Origin: Eubacteriales bacterium
GTDB taxonomy: Bacteria > Bacillota > Clostridia > Lachnospirales > Lachnospiraceae
Direction of reading: 5' to 3'
Length of the DNA: 33,653 nucleotides
Assembly: GCA_030533235.1 (NCBI GenBank)
Contig: JAUNJN010000026.1
Span: 1 to 33,653 of the forward strand
This document shows positions 1 through 8,500 of this stretch, piece after piece. The notes under the pieces were generated by a model that was not told the origin of the DNA, ran no database searches, and saw only the letters and a program-made list of their open reading frames with translations. The number at the start of each line of letters is the position of its first letter. Position 1 is the first letter of the stretch. Position numbers and translations under genes: made by a program.

Positions 1-756
1 TCGGGTATGCCTCAGCCGGGTATGGTTCCTCAGGGTATGCCGCCTCAAGGTATGCAACCAATGTATGGTCAGCAGCCACAGGCTCCAAAGCCACCAAAAG
101 CTCCGCGCAAGCCACTTTCAACAGGTGCAAAGGTTGGTATCATTGCCGGTATTGTTGCAGTTATTTTAGCAATTGTATTCTTTGTTGTTATTCTTCCGAT
201 TCTGAAGCGTTCAGACCTTAAGGGTGAGTATACATACAAGGATAGCTGGGGTGATGAATATGTTGCCGTCTTCGATGACGGAACCTTTGTAATTCATTAT
301 TATGACGGCGACGATATCTATGCAGCAGGCACTTATACAATTAAGGATAACAAGGTTGAGCTTAGAGAGCTTGATGGAGATACATACGACGGTACCTTCA
401 ATGAAGATGATAATATGATTAAGGTTTATGGTATGAAATTTACTTCCTCTAACAAGAAAGCAAAGGCAGACTATAAGTTAGACGAGGACTATTTGGATAA
501 TCTTACCGCACAAATTAAAACCTTTACAGAAAAAGCCATCGGAGATGAAGATATTTATGACGAGCTGTATTGGGGTAGTTATGTTACCGGAAGCGATTTA
601 GATAATCCGTACACCGAGTATTTAAAACAGCTTGCTTCTGAATTGAATTACAGTAGCAATGTAGCACTTCAGGATTTGATGGGAACAGGCTATTTAGAGT
701 TTTATGTATACATCAACTACAATGATGAAATCGAAATTTCGTCTTATGTATATTAA
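1..756 (+). CDS. Proline-rich single-pass membrane protein (5' end outside window)
   Basis: The reading frame is open from the first base, so the true start lies upstream; the first ATG in view is at 7. The visible N-terminus is a low-complexity stretch rich in Pro, Gln, Gly and Met with PQGM-like repeats (about residues 1-38), then a basic stretch, one strong transmembrane helix (about residues 42-66), then an acidic, tyrosine-rich domain of about 180 residues that should face outside. Such proteins in Clostridia often carry a zinc ribbon before the proline-rich linker, but that part would be outside the window. The gene ends just before a strong hairpin terminator. I do not recognise the extracellular domain and assign no function. 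Confidence 0.8.
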   Translation, partial: SGMPQPGMVPQGMPPQGMQPMYGQQPQAPKPPKAPRKPLSTGAKVGIIAGIVAVILAIVFFVVILPILKRSDLKGEYTYKDSWGDEYVAVFDDGTFVIHYYDGDDIYAAGTYTIKDNKVELRELDGDTYDGTFNEDDNMIKVYGMKFTSSNKKAKADYKLDEDYLDNLTAQIKTFTEKAIGDEDIYDELYWGSYVTGSDLDNPYTEYLKQLASELNYSSNVALQDLMGTGYLEFYVYINYNDEIEISSYVY

Positions 757-772
757 TGAACTTTTTCAGCGA

Positions 773-901
773 TTATACTAATATAAAAATCTCACTGTCA
801 TTATGACAGTGAGATTTTTGTTTTACAGCACCAATTGTTCCACCGGCGCCGCAAGCTGTAACACTTCCGAAGAACTCATTTGTCCCTGCCGCATCGTTCA
901 T
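773..901 (-). CDS. Doubtful small ORF downstream of the Dabb gene
   Basis: This is a 42-residue frame beginning MNDAAGTNEFF, with an alanine/glycine-rich middle (TACGAGGTIGAV). Its ATG lies 10 bases after the Dabb stop codon, behind a purine-rich GAGGGAG ribosome site, which is what makes it worth listing. Against it, a perfect terminator hairpin lies inside its last third, so minus-strand transcripts would probably end before the stop codon and leave a non-stop message. The double-glycine and small-residue pattern faintly recalls peptide bacteriocin precursors, but no transporter or maturation gene is next to it. Confidence 0.22.
   Translation of the reverse strand: MNDAAGTNEFFGSVTACGAGGTIGAVKQKSHCHNDSEIFILV
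785..819. terminator. Bidirectional intrinsic terminator
   Basis: A 15-bp perfect stem (AAAAATCTCACTGTC paired with its complement) closes a 5-base loop at 800-804. Runs of A before and T after it make it functional on both strands. It sits between the convergent membrane-protein gene (plus) and the Dabb gene (minus). Confidence 0.85.
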
Positions 902-911
902 AGTACTCCCT

Positions 912-1214
912 CTATACCTCATAATCCATACATAAGCGAGTTTCCGTAAAAGGACGAACGTATGTATTTGCCACATGTACATGATCCGGATGCATCTGAT
1001 ATCCTTTTAACGCATCCTGTGTCTCCAAATCGCTGTCTAACATAACATCCGCGTTCGAAGATTCAAGCGGACGAATTACTATATTCATGCGAAGCAATCC
1101 CGGTACCTTTCCTACAAGTCCCTCCAGATTTTCCTTCATACCTGCAAGAACCTGTACCTTTTGTTCCTCTGACAAGTCCTCCTTTAACTTCCATAAAATA
1201 ATGTGCTTTACCAT
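912..1214 (-). CDS. Dabb (stress-responsive alpha/beta-barrel) domain protein
   Basis: This 100-residue protein consists of a single Dabb domain, a dimeric ferredoxin-like alpha/beta barrel. The start MVKHIILWKLKEDLSEEQ and the later HPDHVHVANTYVRPFTETRLCMDYEV stretch are characteristic of the family, including the conserved histidines near the end. Family members are small cytoplasmic proteins linked to stress or, in some lineages, to enzymatic barrels; the bacterial function is usually unknown. A perfect TAGGAGGA ribosome site stands at the proper distance before the ATG. A terminator hairpin separates it from the histidine kinase upstream, so it probably depends on read-through or a weak local promoter that I cannot define. 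Confidence 0.88.
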   Translation of the reverse strand: MVKHIILWKLKEDLSEEQKVQVLAGMKENLEGLVGKVPGLLRMNIVIRPLESSNADVMLDSDLETQDALKGYQMHPDHVHVANTYVRPFTETRLCMDYEV

Positions 1215-1236
1215 AGCTTATATCCTCCTATATTAT

Positions 1237-1270
1237 ATAAAAGCTGTCGTAACATTACGACAGCTTTTAT
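1237..1270 (-). terminator. Intrinsic terminator after the histidine kinase gene
   Basis: ATAAAAGCTGTCG pairs with CGACAGCTTTTAT around a short loop. On the minus strand the stem is followed by a T-rich tail. It lies just after the kinase stop codon at 1293 and before the Dabb gene. Confidence 0.8.
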
Positions 1271-1292
1271 CATTATACCGATATGGGAAGGA

Positions 1293-3065
1293 CTAATCCT
1301 CCTGCTTATCTATGTATTTATTCAACGTCTTAACAACTGTATTTAAGTTATACGGCTTTGCAATGTAATCGTCTAATTTGTTTTCAAGGATGCGTTCCTT
1401 GTCTCCAAACATCGCACGTGCCGTAACTGCAATAATCGGAAGTCTCTTACGCTTTTCTTTACGCTCAATTTCTCGAATCTCCTGCGTCGCAGCAATACCA
1501 TCCATAACCGGCATCTGCACATCAAACAATGCTGCATCGTAATTCTTCTGTTTGAAAAGCTCTATTGCCTTTTCTCCGTTTTCTGCAATATCATATGAGA
1601 ATCCGGCCATACCGAGGAGCTTACCGATTACCTGCTGATTTACAGGCTCATCCTCTGCTACAAGGATACGTGCCTTACTCTTTGCGTTCATCGTAAATAC
1701 TGCGGCTGTCTCCTGCTGTTTCTTTTCTTCTGCACGCTGTGCATCAACCTCTGCCGCCTTCACAATCTTCATCGGTACCTCAGCAATGAATGTGGAACCG
1801 ATGCCTTCCTTACTCTGTACGGTAATCGTACCGCCCATGAGCTCTGCAATCTGCTTGGAGATGACAAGCCCAAGTCCGGAACCACCATACTTACGTGTAT
1901 CGGATGCATCGACCTGCGAGAAACGAATAAATAACTTATCCATATCCTTCTCGGAGATACCGATACCGGAATCTGCAACCGCGATACGAATATTGATGGT
2001 TTCTTTATCAAGATCAATAGCCGCAATCTTCACGCGCACACTACCCTCTGAGGTAAACTTTAATGCGTTGGAAAGAAGACAATTCAAAATCTGCTGTACA
2101 CGTTGTCCATCGCCCTTGACAAGCTTTGGAATATTGTTACCGAATACACAATCAAGTGCAAGACCCTTGTTGGTTGCAAGCGGAACCTGTGCCGCAACCG
2201 TCTCCTCGATTGCGCTGCGGACATCAAAGATTTCTTCCTTGAGGTTATACTTTCCGGCCTCAAGCTTACTGATATCCAAAATATCATTAATCAGGCGAAG
2301 CAATGTGTCAGCACAATTTTTCGCCGTACATAAATTATCTCTGTAATCTGCCTGCAAATCCTCCGCCATAAGAGTCAGCTGGAGCATACCTAAAATGCCA
2401 TTAATCGGAGTACGAATCTCATGGCTCATATTTGCAAGGAATTCTGCCTGTGTCTTGTATGCGGCATTGGCATCCTCGATAGCCTTTGAAAGCTTATTTT
2501 CTGTCTCCTTCTGGTCAGTAATATCGATAACTACCATGTTGATGTAATCTGCTTCAGATTTGTACATAACCGTGTTAAATACCTTGCCGAGGTTCTCCAT
2601 GGTAATCTCAACATCCATAAAGTCGCCTTCCTTTGTACCGGAAGTGTTGTACGCCTTAAACCATGCATTGATATCCTGCAAGACCTCAATCTTGCTCTCA
2701 CCTAAAATCTTGTTCTCATAATCCGTGGAATCAAGATTAAAATAATTTCCAAACTTCTCGTTGGCATCCTCAATACAATACCCGCTTACATTGCCGACCG
2801 AATCTGTAATAATCTTTGCCTGCGCAAATCCAATCGGAAGATTCATAAAAAGCTTTTTGTATTTATCAATCTTGGAATGTCCGATAATCTCTGTTCCGCA
2901 CAACAAATAGATAACACCGCCGGTAATTGCCGCACATAACAGACCGACAATCAAGCCCGCTGCAAAGCTACCTGCGATTGCCCCAATCACAATACCAAGC
3001 ACAAGCTCTGCTGCCGCCGCAATAATCATAAGCTTTTGCCATCCTAATTCCTTCAAACGTTCCAT
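1293..3065 (-). CDS. Hybrid sensor histidine kinase with PAS and receiver domains
   Basis: The predicted protein has 590 residues. Two hydrophobic helices (about residues 10-57) anchor it in the membrane with almost no extracellular loop. A PAS-like domain follows (about 68-185), then a HisKA domain with the phosphorylatable histidine in FLANMSHEIRTP (about His215), a HATPase domain with N box (LLSNALKFT), G1 (ADSGIGI) and G2 (YGGSGLGL), and a C-terminal receiver (about 464-590) with acidic pair EDE and phospho-acceptor Asp in LFDVQMPVMDG (about 515), plus the conserved TA and K (AKPY). All catalytic residues are present. No output domain or response regulator gene is adjacent, so the final target is unknown. 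I prefer the ATG at 3065; an in-frame GTG four codons earlier (3077) is almost on top of the AGGGG sequence. Confidence 0.93.
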   Translation of the reverse strand: MERLKELGWQKLMIIAAAAELVLGIVIGAIAGSFAAGLIVGLLCAAITGGVIYLLCGTEIIGHSKIDKYKKLFMNLPIGFAQAKIITDSVGNVSGYCIEDANEKFGNYFNLDSTDYENKILGESKIEVLQDINAWFKAYNTSGTKEGDFMDVEITMENLGKVFNTVMYKSEADYINMVVIDITDQKETENKLSKAIEDANAAYKTQAEFLANMSHEIRTPINGILGMLQLTLMAEDLQADYRDNLCTAKNCADTLLRLINDILDISKLEAGKYNLKEEIFDVRSAIEETVAAQVPLATNKGLALDCVFGNNIPKLVKGDGQRVQQILNCLLSNALKFTSEGSVRVKIAAIDLDKETINIRIAVADSGIGISEKDMDKLFIRFSQVDASDTRKYGGSGLGLVISKQIAELMGGTITVQSKEGIGSTFIAEVPMKIVKAAEVDAQRAEEKKQQETAAVFTMNAKSKARILVAEDEPVNQQVIGKLLGMAGFSYDIAENGEKAIELFKQKNYDAALFDVQMPVMDGIAATQEIREIERKEKRKRLPIIAVTARAMFGDKERILENKLDDYIAKPYNLNTVVKTLNKYIDKQED

Positions 3066-3151
3066 GATTTTATACACCCCTATCCCATAATTTATCCGAA
3101 TCCACCTTCTTTGGAAACGGTAATCAGTAACAAAATACTATAAATATTCTA

Positions 3152-6100
3152 CTATACATTTACAGTTCGGTCAATGTCATTGTCGCCAATTTTTTCTTTT
3201 CTCCGGCGTATTTTGGAAACCCTTCCAAAAAGGAAAAGTGTCCAGGAAACAACCGTTATGATAAATCCCGGCCAAAAACCTCGCGGCGTATAACGAAACG
3301 TAATTTCGTGTATACCGGGTGTCATTTTAACCCCGATAAATGCGTTGCCAATCTGTGTAATTTCGGTCTGTGTTCCATCTACATATACCTTCCAGCCAGC
3401 GTCATACGGAATCGATGTAAACAACAGTTTCCCGGCAGGTACATTCACAGTCCCCTTTACATATCCGTCAGAAACCTCGCTTACCTCAAGCATATTTGTC
3501 TTTAAATCCTCATATACAGAGCGATACGCGACCGCATCAAATGTTGCAAGATGCAAAGAAACCGTATGTGGTGTCGGTTCCATACTATTTAGCTGGTACT
3601 CCACTGTGACGCTGTCTCCGACTCGAAGCTTTCCAAGATGGAATATCTGTATCTGATAACGGTCGTACGCGATTTGCTCTCCGTTTATGTGAAACGCAAT
3701 CTTGTTGATATTATTTCCCCGACAGTTGATATAGTAATCTCCATCCCTGTAAATATGAAACGTTGCAAACACCTTTACCGTCCCTGTTTCATTCGGAGTA
3801 AAATTAATCGTGCTTCCAATCGTTGTCGTCGTGCAGTTTTCTCCAGAAGTAACCATATCCGGTACCATCGGCTGAAAAATGGATACCCCGCCGTTCATAT
3901 GGTAAATCAATGAGTTCTGCGCATCTAGTGGTAAATTCGAATTGCGATCCCATTCCTCAACCTTGTCATCGACGCAAAATCCAAGCGACAACGGATACGG
4001 GTTTTCATAGATGTCAACATCCGCAACCGTAGTCACATAGTTAAAATCAAAATTATTGAGTTCCTCCGGCCTGTGGAGCAGATATTGTACATTAAAAATC
4101 GAGTTTGTAAACGGGGTTGCTCCCATATACAGGAATTCATTGGCGCCCGTATAAAATCCTAACCGTCCCATTGTACTTACAAGCTCTCCGGCAACGGTAG
4201 AACCAAATATGCTAATACTTGGCATATTATGCCAGCTTGCCTCATCCAGCACGGCAGAATCCATAAGCTCGGCACGATAAAACCCTGCCTTTGATTCTTG
4301 CGCAAGCTCCTCAACCGTATGATATGCCTCGGTTACATTCATCGCGTTTTCATAAGTCGCAGAATACCCTGCATATCCGACATGATTATATCCAAACACC
4401 GCCGATACGAGCAGTTCCAAGCACATCATTCCGGCAAACAACGGACGCAGGATGCGCCCCGATATGTTCCTTCCTGCAGCAAAGAGACACCAGACCGTAT
4501 AAACGACGATTAAGACCGCCGATACCGTCACGACACGACCTTCCATACCACCATCCGACTTCACGCGACATAAATATAAAAGCACATCGGTCAAAATCCC
4601 GGCACCGATAATCGCAACCGGCTTCATCTTGCGAATGTTTCGAATGACATCATACGCCATCACAAGCAATACAAAAATGAACAGAAATGAAAACCGGTTC
4701 GGAATCCCGTACTGATTGTGCATACCATGCCAGATATAATTTAGATTCTCGGCATTAAAGCTTACCATCATAAACGTCAGCAGCAAAAGTTTTGTTACCT
4801 TATCATACAGGGAGATGCCCCGTCCGAACATATATAAGAAACATGCAAACACTGCAAACATTCCGCAGTATAAATTTACATTTCCGTCAAACGTCTGATT
4901 TGTAATCGGCTTAGTCAGAACAAACATTTGGCGCAGCATATTAAAGATTGATCCGTACCATGCGAGCGGAGGAAGCTTCATTTTGCCCGCACTCGTTGCC
5001 ATTATTCCAAAATAAGCCGGGAGCAGCGAAAATGCTGCCATACATCCGGATAGCAGAGAATACCATGCAAATCGTATTCCATGCATAAATAGCTGACGGA
5101 TACCTCGATGTCTGTATACAAAAAACCACAGCACCATAAAGATGCAGATCATAAATCCAATATAGTAATTGCAGTATAAGCAGTAAAACATCGACAGCGT
5201 ATAAAGAATCGGATTTCCCTGTTTCATAAGTCGATGAAAACCGAGAACAATAAGCGGAAGCACCATGATACAGTCCAGCCACATAATATTCCAGCCATAT
5301 CCGATCATATAATTGGATAATGCATACGCAACACCAAATGCAATTATTACAGGATTTCTCCGCTTGATTCCATCCTTATAGGACAACAGATGCACCATTG
5401 TCGCCGCCGAAATCATAAGCTTGATTGCCGTGATACATGCATACATAGCCGGAATATGGAACTTGTCAACAAGTAAAAACAAAAAATTAAACGGACTCGC
5501 AAGATAATATGCAGAAAGTGCCGAAAAATTAATCCCCATACCGATGTTCCAGCTATAGAACAGGCTTCCCTCATGAAGAAGCTTGTCACGAAACTCCGAG
5601 ATATACGGCACATACTGATGAATGCTGTCAACAAGCGTCACTGAATTCGGACCGAACGGCATACACCGCATTGCGATGCAGACTGACACATAGACAACGA
5701 AAACAATACCCATTGCAATATAATAGCAATAGTTATCACGGATGTGTTCCTCGATGCTGCGACGTTTCTTGTTAAATACAAACAGCTTACTGAACATATA
5801 ATTTGCAATTATGACTATCAACTGAACACAAAGCTTTGAAGCAAGCTCCGGAAAACGGAAGGTATCACACAAAATCGCAAAACCGAGCACCTCTACCCCC
5901 ATCGATATCAAACGCATACCCACGAAGCTTAAAAGCTCTGTCAGAAGCTGAGAGACGCCCTTGGTCCTGCTGCGGAAAACATAGAACTTGTTTATAAAAT
6001 ATGCAAATGTTATCGCCAGCATTATGGCGATAACATTGCATGTGTTTCGATTTAAGGATGTAATTGTACGAAGTAAAAAGAATACTACAATATTGACAGC

Positions 6101-6172
6101 GGTTGTCATACCCCCACCAATCAGATATCGAATCTTATCATTTGTCAATATGCGGTAAATCTTTTCTAACAT
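3152..6172 (-). CDS. GtrA-YfhO fusion: polyprenyl-glycan flippase domain joined to a GT-C-like membrane glycosyltransferase
   Basis: The protein has 1006 residues. Residues 1 to about 140 form a four-helix GtrA domain (start MLEKIYRILTNDKIRYLIGGG, later NKFYVFRSR and SKLFVFNKK, both typical of GtrA). From about 150 the protein matches the YfhO family: about ten membrane helices, the first extracytoplasmic loop with LVDSIHQYVPYISEFRDKL, a large extracytoplasmic beta-rich region, PYDAGWKVYVDG near the end, and a last helix (about 970-988) before a basic tail. YfhO proteins act with undecaprenyl-phosphate-sugar donors to decorate wall polymers; GtrA is thought to flip such lipid-linked sugars. 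The start has GGGAG nine bases upstream. It follows the GH9 gene by 22 bases, implying one transcript. The GT2 (GtrB-like) enzyme that should make the donor is not in the window. Confidence 0.9.
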   Translation of the reverse strand: MLEKIYRILTNDKIRYLIGGGMTTAVNIVVFFLLRTITSLNRNTCNVIAIMLAITFAYFINKFYVFRSRTKGVSQLLTELLSFVGMRLISMGVEVLGFAILCDTFRFPELASKLCVQLIVIIANYMFSKLFVFNKKRRSIEEHIRDNYCYYIAMGIVFVVYVSVCIAMRCMPFGPNSVTLVDSIHQYVPYISEFRDKLLHEGSLFYSWNIGMGINFSALSAYYLASPFNFLFLLVDKFHIPAMYACITAIKLMISAATMVHLLSYKDGIKRRNPVIIAFGVAYALSNYMIGYGWNIMWLDCIMVLPLIVLGFHRLMKQGNPILYTLSMFYCLYCNYYIGFMICIFMVLWFFVYRHRGIRQLFMHGIRFAWYSLLSGCMAAFSLLPAYFGIMATSAGKMKLPPLAWYGSIFNMLRQMFVLTKPITNQTFDGNVNLYCGMFAVFACFLYMFGRGISLYDKVTKLLLLTFMMVSFNAENLNYIWHGMHNQYGIPNRFSFLFIFVLLVMAYDVIRNIRKMKPVAIIGAGILTDVLLYLCRVKSDGGMEGRVVTVSAVLIVVYTVWCLFAAGRNISGRILRPLFAGMMCLELLVSAVFGYNHVGYAGYSATYENAMNVTEAYHTVEELAQESKAGFYRAELMDSAVLDEASWHNMPSISIFGSTVAGELVSTMGRLGFYTGANEFLYMGATPFTNSIFNVQYLLHRPEELNNFDFNYVTTVADVDIYENPYPLSLGFCVDDKVEEWDRNSNLPLDAQNSLIYHMNGGVSIFQPMVPDMVTSGENCTTTTIGSTINFTPNETGTVKVFATFHIYRDGDYYINCRGNNINKIAFHINGEQIAYDRYQIQIFHLGKLRVGDSVTVEYQLNSMEPTPHTVSLHLATFDAVAYRSVYEDLKTNMLEVSEVSDGYVKGTVNVPAGKLLFTSIPYDAGWKVYVDGTQTEITQIGNAFIGVKMTPGIHEITFRYTPRGFWPGFIITVVSWTLFLFGRVSKIRRRKEKIGDNDIDRTVNV

Positions 6173-6194
6173 CTAAACTACTCCCGTCTAACAT

Positions 6195-8489
6195 TTACAT
6201 CAATCCTGTCATGAGATAAACCAACGGAGAATTCCAGTAAATGGTAATCTCGTTACAAGAAAAGCTCTGTGAATTATCTACATATGCAAGTGCACCCGGT
6301 CTTCCATAAAGAACTGCTGCTGCATACGGATCCTCAAGGTTTTCATTGGCACCTCCGACAAGCATACCCGGCATCGTCTTTCCAAGTGCCTGGGATGGTC
6401 TGTGGTGCGTATCCTGCGGCGACAAATCACCATGACCTGTCACATAACAATAGCCTGTCCCGTTGAACCCAAAAATATAATCACGCTGTTTTGCAGCATA
6501 CTCAAGATACGCCGGATCCTCCTCAAGCTTGGATGCCATGAGAAGCAGCATACCGTCACCTGCAACTGTCATATTACTGCCCCACGCATAAATGTCGGTT
6601 CCGATATATACGTGAGAGTTCTTGCAGCTTGAGAGCTTCTTGTGTGCTACATCGAGGAATTTTGTCTTTGCCGTCTGGGATACACTGCTGTTGATACCGG
6701 TTGCCTTTGCAAGATCGTAAAGTGCGTATCCGCCAATACCGGCCCAGCCAAATCCTGTATTAAACTTTGCATCAAGTGCAGTCTGTGTAGCCTCCAGATA
6801 GGATTCCTCACCGGTTGCAAGATATAATTCTGCACACGCCCACAATGTCTCATCGGTCATTCCGCCATCCGGATATTCGCCGGTTAAAATCTCGTCCGGA
6901 TTCTTAAAGCCTGCCATACCCTCGTTTGCAAGCATAAATTCATATGCCTTCTCGGATGCCGCAAGACAAGCATCTGCAAACACTGCATCATAATCTCTGT
7001 AAATCACGGAAGCCTTTGCCATAACTGCGGCAAAATCTCCGGTTGCCGTATAAGAAATCGGTGCAAGCACCATTGGATCCGTCTCCTCCTCCGGCATAAT
7101 CATCCCCGGAAAGGTAAAACCTGTTACCTTATGGTAAACGCCACCGTTTGAAGGCTCCTGCATCTTAAGCATCCATTCAAGCTCATATCTTGCCTCATCT
7201 AAAATGTCCGGAACACCGTTTCCGCTTTCCGGAATACCGATATCATCAGCATCAAAACCAAAATCTTCATAAGAAAGCATCAAATCCATCACAGCCTTTG
7301 CACCCGGTACGACATATCTGCCATAGTCACCGGCATCATGCCAGCCGCCGGATACATCATAGGTTTTGCCGGATGAATCTCCGTAAACGGTTGCCTCCTG
7401 CGTATGGCATGCAGGATGCGCAAAGTCTCCGGAAATCGATGCATCAAGCTCCGTTCCGCAACGCTGATTGTAAAACATCAGCACAACATCTTTATAAATG
7501 TCATCATAGAGGTTGTCTCCGATTTCGAACTCATAGGAAGCACCCGACGGACTGGAAATAATCTGATACGTCCCCGGTGTTGTAACCTCTGTAAAATCTC
7601 CCATACGAATCGACGTTCCCATGGATGCATCAAACGCCGAAGTACTATAGGTTCCGATATAAACCGTCTCATTTGTATTTACATCAACGACCTTAAACTT
7701 CTCGTCATCCTTTGAAGTTGCAAGTACGGACTTTACGTCATCCGGCTTGTATCCGATCTGATTCACCTTTACCTGAATCGGTACCGGACATCCTGTGATA
7801 ACCTCAGCATTGGAACCGTCCTCCACAAACAATGATACATTGTCCACAGTAATCGTATGAGAAGGAAGCGATTCATACCCCTCGTATTTACCCGCATTAA
7901 TTGCAAATCGTGGTGCCGGATCTGAAATATCTTCCATCGTAAATACGTAGTCCACCTTGGTCGGCTCCGGTCCGATCTCGATATATTCACTTGCATATGC
8001 ATGATAATCTCCACCGTTTAACTGAATTCTCCACTGAACCTTACGCTCGACTGTAGAAGAAATGTCAAAGCTCATACGATATACGCACCCGTTCGCCATC
8101 GCAAATCCGTCAAAATAAATCTGGCATCCGTGCTCTGCCGTACCAAGCCCCGTAATATCTGCCTGCAGTGCACCGTCCTTGGCAGCAATATTAAACACGC
8201 CACCCTCTGCAAACGTCGTAAATCCATGTAAATCATTGTCATCAAAATCAATTCCGATTGCATCCGAACCATCTACAATCGTAAATCGTTTACTGTCCGG
8301 AAGTGCTGCCTCCGTTGTCACCCAATCGCCGTCATCAACGATACCTGCCGACTCTGTCGTTGCCGCATCTAAGCCTGTGGCAGTTTCCGTGCTGTCATCC
8401 TGCTTGTCCGCCGTTTTTCCGCAGCCAGCCATCGTACACATTATAGCCGCAACCAGAATCCCTGCAACCGTCTGTTTCATTTTTTTCAT
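6195..8489 (-). CDS. GH9 cellulase (endoglucanase) lipoprotein with CBM-like and Ig-like domains
   Basis: The 764-residue protein begins MKKMKQTVAGILVAAIMCTMAGC, a lipoprotein signal with lipid-acceptor Cys23, so it should be displayed on the outer face of the membrane. An acidic/threonine linker (24-65) is followed by a carbohydrate-binding-like beta domain (about 68-225), an Ig-like CelD_N domain (about 238-325, KVNQIGYKPDD start) and the GH9 catalytic domain (about 326-764). Catalytic features seen: GGWHDAGDYGRY (Asp385, Asp388), the GHGDLSPQDTHHRPS histidine motif, and NEITIYWNSPLVY with the acid Glu at about 747. It would hydrolyse beta-1,4-glucans. The start is fixed by AGGAGG just upstream, which overlaps the stop codon of the HisA-like gene; the longer frame from 8522 lacks a ribosome site and would spoil the signal peptide. 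Confidence 0.95.
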   Translation of the reverse strand: MKKMKQTVAGILVAAIMCTMAGCGKTADKQDDSTETATGLDAATTESAGIVDDGDWVTTEAALPDSKRFTIVDGSDAIGIDFDDNDLHGFTTFAEGGVFNIAAKDGALQADITGLGTAEHGCQIYFDGFAMANGCVYRMSFDISSTVERKVQWRIQLNGGDYHAYASEYIEIGPEPTKVDYVFTMEDISDPAPRFAINAGKYEGYESLPSHTITVDNVSLFVEDGSNAEVITGCPVPIQVKVNQIGYKPDDVKSVLATSKDDEKFKVVDVNTNETVYIGTYSTSAFDASMGTSIRMGDFTEVTTPGTYQIISSPSGASYEFEIGDNLYDDIYKDVVLMFYNQRCGTELDASISGDFAHPACHTQEATVYGDSSGKTYDVSGGWHDAGDYGRYVVPGAKAVMDLMLSYEDFGFDADDIGIPESGNGVPDILDEARYELEWMLKMQEPSNGGVYHKVTGFTFPGMIMPEEETDPMVLAPISYTATGDFAAVMAKASVIYRDYDAVFADACLAASEKAYEFMLANEGMAGFKNPDEILTGEYPDGGMTDETLWACAELYLATGEESYLEATQTALDAKFNTGFGWAGIGGYALYDLAKATGINSSVSQTAKTKFLDVAHKKLSSCKNSHVYIGTDIYAWGSNMTVAGDGMLLLMASKLEEDPAYLEYAAKQRDYIFGFNGTGYCYVTGHGDLSPQDTHHRPSQALGKTMPGMLVGGANENLEDPYAAAVLYGRPGALAYVDNSQSFSCNEITIYWNSPLVYLMTGLM

Positions 8490-8500
8490 CGTGTTCCTCC

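Noticed and set aside
7-60. Repeats of PQGM/PPQGM coding triplets at the window start
   Set aside because: Ordinary low-complexity proline-rich linker of a membrane protein, not a DNA repeat element.
1786-2346. A 186-codon plus-strand frame across the histidine kinase
   Set aside because: Serine/leucine-rich complement of the HisKA and HATPase coding sequence, with no independent signals.
3078-3151. A separate promoter for the histidine kinase gene
   Set aside because: Only a poor TTTCCA/TAAATT pair is present; too weak to list.
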